64,000 bases of DNA from Helianthus annuus. Taxonomy: Eukaryota > Streptophyta > Magnoliopsida > Asterales > Asteraceae. Position 1 is the stretch's first letter; each line of letters starts with the position of its first letter. The notes beneath the pieces are model-generated. The model was not told where the DNA came from. It saw nothing but the letters and a program-made list of their open reading frames with translations, and did no database searches. Shown here piece after piece: positions 46,601 to 54,724 of the stretch. The translations under genes and the position numbers were made by a program. The stretch lies in contig NC_035434.2 in the NCBI RefSeq assembly GCF_002127325.2, positions 152,540,289-152,604,288 on the forward strand. The letters are read 5' to 3'.

Positions 46601-49600
46601 GTCCAAACTAATAAAAATATTTTACAATTTGGTCCCTATTGATCTCAACCATTAGATCAAAAGATCTAATGGCTGAGATTCTTTCTTATCTTTCTCACAC
46701 TTTAAACCTTTTTTACAGGATCCTCTACCTATAATATATAATATATAATATATAATATATAATATAATATATAATATATAATATATAATATATAATATAT
46801 AATATAATATATAATATATAATATATAATATATAATATATAATATATAATATATAATATAATATAATATATAATATATAATATATAATATATAATATATA
46901 ATATAATATATAATATATAATATGAGTAGGAGTTGGGTGGAAAGTCTATTTTTCCTAGAAAGTCTAGGAAGGAATAGGAATTGGACATGTGTCATTGAGG
47001 GATTTTAAATAGAAGGGCTATCAGGTAATTTCACATTTTAATTTTATTTTTGGAATGTATCTTCATTAACTAAAATTCCATGATTTTCGGAATTTTTATT
47101 ATTTTCGAATTCAAATCTGGAAGTCAATGTGTTCATTAACTAAAATTCCATGTCACATTACATCGCATATTCCATTGTTCAGAAGATTACTGGAATTTAT
47201 CAGCATGTTCTTGGTGCTGTGTTTTAACAGTTTACAGGGCTAAAGTCAATTTTTTTTATAGATCCCACAATATAAAGATGGTAAAACACAGTGTATGAAT
47301 CTGATTGCTGTTAAAACACAACAGTATGAATCTGAATGCTAAAACACAACTGTATGAATCTGATTGCTGTTAAAACACAACTGTATGAATCTGAATGCTA
47401 AAACACAAGTGTATGAATCTGCTTGCTGTTAAAACACAACTGTGTGAATCTGTTTGCTGTTAAAACACAACTGTATGAATCTGAATGCTAAAACACAACT
47501 GTATGAATCTGCTTGCTGTTAAAACACATTTGTATGAATCTGGATGCTAAAACACAACTGTATGAATCTGAATGCTAAAACACAACTGTATGAATCTGCT
47601 TGCTGTTAAAACACATCTGTATGAATCTGAATGCTAAAACACAACTGTATGAATCTGCTTGCTGTTAAAACACATCTGTATGAATCTGTTTGCTGTTAAA
47701 ACACAACTGTATAAATCTGTTTGCTGTTAAAACACATCTGTATGAATCTGAATGCTAAAACACAACTGTATGAATCTGCTTGCTGTTAAAACACGTCTGT
47801 ATGAATCTGGATGCTAAACCACAACTGTATGAATCTGTTTGCTGCTAAAACACAACTGTATTAATTTGCTTGCTGTTAAAACACATCGTCAAGAAAACGG
47901 AGATGATAAGAACAATATTTGAATGGTGATGATGAACTCGGAGATGGTGCAGATGGAGAAGTGTTTTAATTTGATCCGGTGCTCTCCATCGTTTCTAAAG
48001 TTATCTTCTTCCATGATTGTAGTTATTTTTGGTAGGGATTGGGGTTTCCAAGATGGGTTTGGAGAGAGAGAGAGGGAAAATCGCTTGAATTTAGGAACTG
48101 GGCAGTTATCTAATTGATTTAAAACACGGTAATTGACAAAATTGCCCCTACTCATTTAAAACAATCAATTAATTAAACTCAAATATTACAAGATTGCCAT
48201 TGATTTAATCTCAACCCTTAAACACACCAATCGAATGGACCAGATCGCTTCCTAGACTTTCTAGGAAAAACACACTTTCCGTGCGAACCCTACTCTATAT
48301 AATATATAATATATAATATATAATATATAATATATAATATATAATATATAATATATAATATATAATATATAATATATAATATATAATATATAATATATAA
48401 TATATAATATATAATATATAATATATTAATATATTAATATATAATATATAATATATAATATATGATATATAATATATGGTATATAATGTATGATATATGA
48501 TATAATTAGAGTGAATTGCCTGGATGGTCCCTATGGTTTTCCAGTTTTTCACCTTTAGTCCCAACTTTCTGAAATTACATGTTTGTTCCCTGTGGTTTGA
48601 TCGATTGTTACTCGGGTAGTCCCTGACTGGATGGGTGTTAGTCTTTTCAGTTAAGTTTATATAAATTGACAAAAATACCCTTACTATTATAAAATAATAA
48701 TTAATAATATATATTAAAGAATAAAATAATATAACCTGAATTATATGGGACCCATCATATAAAAAATAACAATTAAATCTAGACCTTCATCTTCATTCAA
48801 AAACCGTACCTGTGAATCGAAGGAGGTGGAAGGGTGTCGCGAAAGGAGGTTCCAACGGTGGAAGGAGGCTGTGACGGAGGAAGGGTGGTGCGAGGGTGGA
48901 AGGGTGGCGCCGAAGGAGGAACTGTGATTCGAGGGGAGGCCTCCAACGGTGCGACGGTGGAAGGGTGTCACCAGTTGCAAGTTATGGCAACTGTTGGAGT
49001 CGCCGGAAATCCGTTAATCAATGTAGATGAAAATCTTGTTTAATGTCAGCCGATTTGTAAAACCATGTTTAATGTCATTCTTTGATATGAATAAATTCAA
49101 AAAATGAAAATCTTGAATTAAAAAACTTACCCCGTTTTGGAGTTTGTCCCCAATAGCAGTGGTGGCACCAAGAAGCATCAAGTCTTTTTTCAGTTTCTTC
49201 GGTTGCTTCATCAATCAATTCATTTACAAATCAGTTACTGGTGGTTGGTCAAGCCTTAAAACACTAATTACCCAATTAGACAAACCACTAAATCATACCC
49301 AAAGTAAATTGGACGAAGGCGGTGGGTGGTGCTTTTCTTCGGAGAAGAACAGAGGATGACGGGATGGGGTCTTGGGGAAGGGAAAGTGTAATTAAATATA
49401 CTTATTTTTATTTTTAAATATAAGGGTTATTTTTGTCATTTTACACAGATTTAACCAGATAAACTAACACCCATCCAGTCAGGGGACTACCCAAGTAACA
49501 ATCGATCAAACCACAGGGAACAAACATGTAATTTTAAAAAGTTAGGGACTAAAGGTGAAAAACTGACAAACCACAGGGACTATCCGGGCAATTTACTCAT

Positions 49601-49932
49601 ATAATTATGATATTACACTAATTCATATAACATCATAAAGTAAATAAAAATTTATTTTTATGCTCATTTTCTGAAAGGATGCTAAGTTTTGAAAAGTTTC
49701 AAACGCACTATGTTTTGACTTTTGACTATGAAAGTCAACAAACAACTAATCATTTTAATATGAACGATATGATTGCAGCTCTCCGGTTCCATATTTTTAT
49801 CCGACATATCTTCTGATTCTGCTGATATGGCGCGAGAGAAGAGACGAAGCTCGATGTGCAGAGAAATATAAAGACGTTTGGGTGAAATACCGGCAGGCTG
49901 TCCCATGGAGGATTCTGCCATACGTTTACTAA
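39207..49932 (+). CDS. FK: sterol C-14 (delta-14) reductase, FACKEL/ERG24 family
   Basis: Multi-pass ER membrane enzyme that reduces the C14-C15 double bond left by CYP51 in phytosterol synthesis, using NADPH (known for the family). Thirteen exons join in frame to 372 aa, close to the length I recall for Arabidopsis FK: 39207-39263, 39442-39559, 41094-41164, 41406-41462, 41559-41650, 41736-41783, 42013-42133, 42612-42658, 43890-43971, 44081-44157, 44252-44371, 44460-44534, 49779-49932. Diagnostic segments are FRGANKQKHDFKKNPKA (exon 11), GYWGIARHCNYLGDLLLA (exons 11-12), SSPVPYFYPTYLLILLIW and the ERG4/ERG24 signature RERRDEARCAEKYKDVW (exon 13). All introns are GT-AG. Start: the ATG at 39207 opens the frame; 39213 is a second in-frame Met. 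Oddity: intron 12 is 5,244 bp of repeats, so the last 51 codons depend on splicing across it. Confidence 0.95.
39659..40184. mobile_element. GAACG-rich TIR element in FK intron 2
   Basis: An 18-bp inverted end, CTGAAAACGAACCGAACG, pairs with CGTTTGGTTCGTTTTCAG with one mismatch. The interior is built of GTTCGT/ACGAAC words. No clean flanking duplication was seen. The same composition recurs at 60536-61075 in the kinase gene. Confidence 0.55.
40185..40560. repeat. GCGCCT-rich dispersed repeat in FK intron 2
   Basis: Stretch rich in GGCGC/GCGCC words (AGGCGCTTTTTTCAAAAGG at the left, GCGCTTGGCGCTTCACACC further right). It resembles 50129-50680 and 63700-63800. Boundaries are uncertain. The rest of intron 2 to 41093 shows no gene. 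A run of about 18 C lies in intron 3 (41260-41277). Confidence 0.5.
42181..42336. mobile_element. hAT-type MITE in FK intron 7
   Basis: CAGTGGCGGACC at the left and GGTCCGCCACTG at the right, with a perfect 8-bp duplication GCTTTATC (42173-42180, 42337-42344). It is 156 bp long, 47 bp into the intron. Confidence 0.9.
42918..43660. repeat. TA-flanked MITE-like block in FK intron 8
   Basis: Three units in a row, each starting at a TA microsatellite: about 42924 (GGGTGAGGATC), about 43113 (GGGTTAGGTTAATG) and 43381-43601. The last is a clear inverted-repeat element: GTTCAAGAGTGAACACTAGTG on the left versus CACTAGTGTTCACTCTAGAACC on the right, with internal GCGAACTGAGTGAAC copies. It ends in a (TA)n run at 43605-43660. 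Insertion into TA repeats is typical of some MITE families. Confidence 0.65.
44611..45076 (-). mobile_element. Helitron-like element at start of FK intron 12
   Basis: Read on -, the left edge is a Helitron-like 3' end: a GC hairpin (CCCACGG..CCGCGGGG-like, 44617-44642) just before CTAG at 44611-44614, with host A to the left on +. The opposite edge is less certain; GA followed by T near 45076 would be a TC 5' end. No Rep/helicase ORF, so non-autonomous if real. Confidence 0.4.
45077..45962. repeat. AT-rich satellite, (TATAATA)n, block 1
   Basis: Nearly pure ATATAAT/TATAATA 7-mers for about 890 bp, with a homogeneous TATATGA variant block at 45780-45886. Long tyrosine/isoleucine ORFs here come from the repeat only. 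Blocks 2 (46731-46923) and 3 (48296-48508) continue the same array. Confidence 0.95.
45963..46730. mobile_element. Mutator-like inverted-repeat element inside the satellite
   Basis: Ends pair over about 65 bp (GTAAAAAAGACCAAAAGTGTGAG.. and its inverted partner ending at 46730). Both share the AATCTCAGCCATTAGATC segment inverted at 46007-46030 and 46655-46685. The flanking 9-mers are both ATAATATAT, but satellite flanks make this uninformative. No transposase. Contains the tandem repeat 46114-46374. Confidence 0.65.
46114..46374. repeat. 21-bp tandem repeat
   Basis: About 12 copies of TTCAGCAAGTATATAACACCA with CAG/CAGT variants. Twenty-one bp is seven codons, so the - strand gives a periodic open frame (NGVIYLL) that I regard as accidental. 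Confidence 0.9.
46731..46923. repeat. AT-rich satellite, block 2
   Basis: ATATAAT units identical in type to block 1, lying between two inserted elements. This indicates that one array was split by the insertions. Confidence 0.93.
46924..48295. mobile_element. Mutator-like inverted-repeat element inside the satellite
   Basis: Starts GAGTAGG and ends CCCTACTC. The inner arm CCTAGAAAGTCTAGGAAG (46953-46970) is inverted as CTTCCTAGACTTTCTAGG (48247-48264). Both sides abut ATATAAT satellite. The interior has a minisatellite (47270-47885) and a GAGA run (48062-48077). No transposase ORF. Confidence 0.6.
47270..47885. repeat. minisatellite with two interleaved unit lengths
   Basis: About 20 copies of AAAACACAACTGTATGAATCTG joined either to AATGCT (about 28 bp) or CTTGCTGTT (about 31 bp). 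The two unit types alternate irregularly. Wholly inside the preceding element. Confidence 0.9.
48296..48508. repeat. AT-rich satellite, block 3
   Basis: Continuation of the ATATAAT array up to the target site of the Pack-MULE-like element. Its end (48440-48500) repeats the ATGGTATATAATGTATGATA variant seen at 45525-45550. Confidence 0.93.
48509..49598. mobile_element. Pack-MULE-like element with 9-bp TSD
   Basis: Element of 1,090 bp with about 180-bp inverted ends (GAGTGAATTGCCTGGATGG at left; inverse ending GGCAATTTACTC at 49598). Perfect 9-bp duplication ATATAATTA at 48500-48508 and 49599-49607. The interior has a GC-rich part (48815-49000, GGTGGAAGG-like) and a flippase-like exon fragment on - (49131-49230) followed by a splice-donor-like GTAAGT. 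No transposase ORF. It ends 180 bp before the last FK exon. Confidence 0.85.
49131..49230 (-). pseudogene. captured P4-ATPase (aminophospholipid flippase) exon fragment
   Basis: On - one frame reads ELIDEATEETEK and, after a 1-nt shift in an A-run, the next reads DLMLLGATTAIGDKLQNG. This resembles the stretch of plant ALA flippases that I recall as EKDLILLGATAVEDKLQ. The coding part ends at GGG|GTAAGT (49131/49130), like a genuine exon-intron boundary, so genomic DNA rather than cDNA was captured. It lies within the Pack-MULE. The frameshift and short length rule out function as a flippase. Confidence 0.7.
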
Positions 49933-51350
49933 TTGTATGTTGTTTGTTATTTAGTTTTGGGATATTAGAATTAAGGTGTGCAGCCATTTTCATTTTCATT
50001 TTCATTTGATTAAAACTAGCAGTGTTCTTGCAGCCTGCAGGAGGAAAAACTGTGGGCTAACTGTTATGCAACAATATTATTTAAGAGTTATAAATGATTG
50101 TTAGATGGCTTGTATTACGCCTGAACAAGGTTTAAAAGAACGGAAACGAGTTTCGAGGCGTTTTTCCTTCGCCTCAACGAGGCGTAAGCCTAGAGACGAA
50201 CCGGGGCGTAAGCCTGTGGCGGAAGTAAAAAATAAATATAAAAATTATATATCTTATAAAAGTAATAATGCTAACTAAATTCATCATCAAAATCATAAAA
50301 AACACACATAAAAAAGACATAAATTGCTTGAAATTGACACAAAAAGTCGAAAACATAAAAAACAAATATCAAAACCCCCCCTTGAGGCACATCCTTTTTA
50401 GCGCCTCAGATGCGCACATACAATATAAGCCCCCTGAGGCGCGCCTTAGAATCGTTTTCAAAGTGTTTCGCCTTGAGGCGCATGCCTCAACCGTTTTTTA
50501 AACCATGGGTGTGAAACTTGGGTTAATATTTCTTTAAAAGTTAATATTCACTATGTTGTCAAAGGCTAGCGCCTTGTAGGCGAGGCCTAGGCATCTCGAA
50601 CACACGCAAGATGATGTTCTTCATAAGGCGAATGTGAGGTGAGCACCTTGGTCCAATCTGGCGACAAAACGGGCCTCAACCTGCCAGAACGACACAAAAA
50701 CCGGCTTGAATTGGACTATAGCTGGTTGAACCGGCGTTATGGCTTGTTGTGCGGACTGGAGAAGAGAAATTGAAGAAGATGAATCCTCTACTTTGACCTT
50801 TCTGTTGAACGCCTTTTAATTTTACTTTGAAAGCTGCAGCCAGTCCTTTATCTAAGTTATAGGTTAATAACTATAGGTTAAGTTATTCTACAAGAACTCC
50901 TAACTGTAAGAAGTGTAAGAAGGATTTATAGAGTGATAAGTGTCCAATAACCTAAAAGCTAAACCCACTACACCACCACCCAAAAACCTAAACCCCACCA
51001 CCACCCAAAAATCTTGTTGAGTGCATCCTTGGTGATCTCTCTTATACTCGCATAACAGTTTTCGTTGTTGATTGGTCATTGTTGATTTTTGAATACCTTT
51101 TAGTTTAGAAGCCATAGTTGATGTGATTTTAAAATTTATCATTAGACATTCTATAGTGATTAATCTAGATCTATGTACATTGAACTTGACAAGTTCATTA
51201 ATATGTGAATGTACACGAGAATTTTGAAGATCCTTGTTTCTGTTTTATTTAAATAGGTAAAGTGAACGAACATGAAAATTTTGAAGATCGATTAATTAAT
51301 TTGAGAGTTGCTCACCAATATAAGCCAACTCTTTAAAGTTTAAATTAATA
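49933..51350. other. FK 3' flank, no gene seen
   Basis: FK 3' UTR presumably ends within the first few hundred bases; no clear polyadenylation signal was chosen. A GCG/GGCGC-rich repeat lies at 50129-50504, with a related patch at 50550-50680 beginning TATGTTGTCAAAGGC. The rest (50700-51350) is AT-rich without supportable ORFs. Confidence 0.5.
50129..50504. repeat. GCGCCT-rich dispersed repeat with inverted ends
   Basis: GGTTTAAAAGAACGG at the left and CCGTTTTTTAAACC at the right are inverted, and the interior has many GAGGCG/CGCCTC words. No convincing target duplication. Related to 40185-40560 and 63700-63800. Confidence 0.5.
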
Positions 51351-51351
51351 A

Positions 51352-52068
51352 CTAGGTTATAACCCCGTCTATTACACGGGGTTGAATAAATAAATTTTAT
51401 ATACTAAATAATAAAACAATATATCTTTAAAAACCTTATTTATTGTACAGGTTGAATAAATATAATTTTATATATTAAATAATAAAAAGTTATATCTATA
51501 AGAACCATATTGTACGGGTTGAATAAATGTAATTTTATATACCAAATAAAAAAGTTATATCTTTAAAACCACGTATATTACACGAATTGAATAAATGTAA
51601 TATTGTTTACCGAATAATAAAATAATACATATTTAAAAAACCTCATTTATTACACGGGTTGAATAAATGTAATTTTATATACCAAATAATAATAAAAAAA
51701 TTACATCTTTAAAAATATATGCATTACACGGTTTGAATAAATGTAATTTTCTATACTAAATAATAAAAAATATATATTCTTAAAATAACCACGTGTATTG
51801 TACGAATTGAATAAATCTAATTTTATTTATCAAATAATAAAAAGTTATATTTTAAAAAACCTCTTGTATTACATGGGTCGAGTAAATGTAATTTTGTATA
51901 ATGAAAATAAAAATATTTAATATATTAATACAAAGTTTGGTTTTCATGATAAAAATAAATTATTCTGTTGTTGCAAAATTTGTTAACGAAATCTCAATAA
52001 ATTTAACCAGTTATTTAAAACTCCGTAAATGTATCCCTAAAATGGTTTCTTTTATTATATAGTATAGA
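51352..52068 (-). mobile_element. Helitron-like element with internal tandem repeat
   Basis: On -, the 5' end TCTATACTATATAATAAAAG begins at 52068 and the 3' end is a hairpin (CCCCGTGTAATAGACGGGG, 51361-51379) followed by CTAG at 51355-51352. The flanks are A on the left and T on the right, the A/T site preferred by Helitrons. The interior is seven or so diverged copies of a roughly 80-bp unit around TTGAATAAATGTAATTTTATA, several starting with a copy of the terminal ACACGGGTT. Non-autonomous. Confidence 0.65.
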
Positions 52069-53210
52069 TAGATTAAGTTTTTTTATATTAATATCTCATA
52101 CTTTAATATATTGCTAGACATAATTAAGGTTTAAATTGTTTTAGTTCTAATTAAGTTAGACTGAATCAAAAGTGGGCTAAGCCCATTTCATGTATTAAGA
52201 TTAGTATGCGGACCCATTTGATAGTTCAATATTTTTTAATAAGAAATTAAACTAATAAGTAATATTTAGTTAGAGGGTTATCTATAATACAAAATAGTAA
52301 ATTAAATAATATTTAGTAGAAGGGTTATCTATAATAAATTAGAAGAGATTAAACTAAAATAATAATTATCTATAAGAGATGGTGCTTGAATACGTGACTT
52401 ATGTCTCTTTTTCCATTTATAAAAAGTAAGATAAATCTACGCTCCTCGGTTTATAGGAAGTGAATGAGAGGGTATGGGGTTCCGGGTCTTTTTTCAGTCA
52501 AAATTGACTAAGAGGCAATCCCCTTTTTCTGTGATAATGTGAAAGGACTCAATTCCTTCTTTCTTTCCCAGCGAAATGTAGCAGGAACAACCTTCCCGCA
52601 GTCGCATTAAGAAGATTTTTTTCTTGAAACTCTTTACTCCTTCATCCGTAGCAAGTACTCATTTCTATTTAGTTGATGACAAATGTCCTTAAAGTGGTTT
52701 CTTTTATTATATATTGTATAGATTTAAGTCAAAGATATAAGTGATTCAAAAAAATAAAACCATTTCAGTGAATCGATTTGGGCTTTGATTATAATTGTCC
52801 ACTAAAGTTAGCTCTATTCCTTTCCTATACAAAGCCCAATTTCCTTTTTATTTATACGAAGTTATGCTTTAAATTTCATTCAATCCATTTTTCTTCTCAA
52901 TATTTTTCTTAGAGAATGTCTTACATAAATGGATAAAGGTTTTTACATATTCATGATCCATTGTCTTCTCAATGCGTAATTTACTTTCATGGTTGTGTTA
53001 GTAGTTCAATATTTTTAATAAAAAATTAAACTAATAATATTTAGTTTGAGGGTTATCTATAATACAAAATATTAAATTAAATAATATTTAGTAGAAGAGT
53101 TATCTATAATTAATTAGAAGAAATTAAATTAAAATAATAATTATCTATAAGAGATGGCCTAATATGATGACAACTGTCACTAAGTGGTTTCTTTTATTAT
53201 ATAGTATAGA
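52069..53210 (-). repeat. Helitron fragments and unassigned AT-rich DNA
   Basis: Two further Helitron-like 5' ends on - (TC at 52722-52721, and at 53210-53209 preceded by GTTTCTTTTATTATATAGTA on +). Their 3' ends were not found. The middle (52440-52640) is less AT-rich and could be captured sequence, but I do not recognise it. No gene seen. Confidence 0.45.
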
Positions 53211-54248
53211 CTAGGTTATAACCCCGTGTATTACACGGGTTGAATAAATAAATTTGATATACTAAATAATAAAATAATTTAGTGAGTCGAAGATTTATTT
53301 CCCCTCTTATTTCACCCTCTTTCAGATTATATACCTATGGAGACACGTAGTTGAATCAATGAAATATTAAATAGTTAGTAATAAGAAGAGAAAATAAAAG
53401 AAATAGTTAAGAAATGAAATATTAAAGTATATAAAGTATACTTGTTCTCTCTAAATACTGATTTAACCAGGTTTATAATCCAGGTTCAAACTCTAGATAT
53501 ATAATAAAACTAATTAAGTTATATCTTCATCAAATAAAAAAAATATATATATTTCAAACTTTGTTGTTTTACATTATTTTCAAAGGTTATTTTAATAACT
53601 TATTATAAAAAAAAACACAAATTAACCTTATTAGTTATTACTAAGGATGTTCACAATTCGATTTAAAACCGTGAAACCGATCAAAATGGTCATCGGTTTC
53701 ATTTCACGGTCGGGTTTGATATTAACTTTCGATTTATGTATTAAGTTTACTAATATATTACTTTCGGATTCAAATTTAAAATTTTAATTAAAAAAGTTAA
53801 TAATATCTTATTACAAAAACCGTATGTAGTTACTAAGTATATTTATTTTATTCAACCCGTGTAATACACAGGGTTCTAACCTAGTTTTAATATTATAAAT
53901 GAGAAGTATGCATTAAATTTAAAATAAATAATAATTATCTATACTTAAGTAAAAGAGAATAAACAAAATAATATTTAGTAGGAGGGATTAATTAGAAGAG
54001 ATTAAACTAAATAATATGTAGTATGAGAGTTATCTAATTAATTAGAAGAGATTAAATTAATAGTAATTATCCATAAGATATTAAACTAAATAATATTTAA
54101 TAGGATGATTATCTATAATTAATTGTTAATTAATTAAATTAAAAGAGATTAAACAAAAATAATAATAATTATCTATAAGAAGAGAAGTGCTAATATGATG
54201 ACAAGTGTCCCTAATATGTTTCTTTTATTATATAGTATAGAGTATAGA
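53211..54248 (-). mobile_element. Helitron-like element directly joined to the previous one
   Basis: CTAG at 53211-53214 with the hairpin CCCCGTGTATTACACGGGG (53223-53240) follows immediately after the 5' end of the neighbour. The 5' end on - is GA|T at 54248 or GA at 54241. Inside, an opposite-facing 3' end (AACCCGTGTAATACACAGGG then CTAG at 53881-53884, followed by T) makes a roughly 38-bp inverted repeat with the left edge. Its right end is about 20 bp from the first PCF11 promoter motif. Confidence 0.55.
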
Positions 54249-54268
54249 TTTTATTAATTTTGAAGTAC

Positions 54269-54297
54269 GGCCCAGTCCTATTGGGCTTACAGGCCCA
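54269..54297 (+). promoter_or_regulatory. site II (GCCCA) elements of the PCF11-like gene
   Basis: GGCCCA at 54269-54274, TGGGCT at 54282-54287 and GGCCCA at 54292-54297, plus CGGGCTT at 54304-54310. Such clusters are known TCP-factor sites in promoters of housekeeping and ribosomal genes. They lie about 430-455 bp before the ATG. Confidence 0.6.
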
Positions 54298-54550
54298 GTT
54301 AAACGGGCTTCAACTTTAACCTTTCCCAACGGTCTTACACTCACCCAAGACACAGTGAAATCCTCAACGATAAATACATACATCAAGAACCAACCAGCTA
54401 TAGCTCTAAATCTCAATACATACCTGACGACTTCCCAATCTCGTCACCAAATTCACCATTTTCAATTCCACCACCTGCAATCGGTTATTCATCTTCCAAT
54501 CTTCATATTCTCCGTTATCAGATCTATACATATGTAATTACATCTTAATA

Positions 54551-54614
54551 CCTAGGGTTAGGGTTTCCGATTTTCGTAATTACATCCAGTAGCTAGCCTT
54601 AGGGTTTCCGATTT
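54551..54614 (+). promoter_or_regulatory. duplicated telo-box in 5' leader of the PCF11-like gene
   Basis: TTAGGGTTTCCGATTT occurs at about 54558-54574 and again at 54599-54614, the first preceded by CTAGGG. It looks like a small tandem duplication of TAATTACATC..AGGGTTTCCGA. Telo-boxes (AAACCCTA) together with site II motifs mark highly expressed housekeeping genes in plants. Confidence 0.55.
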
Positions 54615-54724
54615 GTTCATATTTCAATTCAATTCTTCTGTTGTAACTAACAATCACTATGTATGTAAATTGTCAATTGTATACACATATTATACATGTA
54701 TATGTATGATTTCGTAATCTAGAG

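Noticed and set aside
47270..47885. CRISPR-like alternation of repeat and short variable unit (also 12445-12925)
   Set aside because: Units are contiguous tandem copies with two length variants, no unique spacers, in a plant intron or element leader. They are minisatellites.
52440..52640. Less AT-rich patch that might be organelle-derived
   Set aside because: I could not recognise any organelle gene or spacer in it; a similarity search against plastid and mitochondrial genomes would decide.
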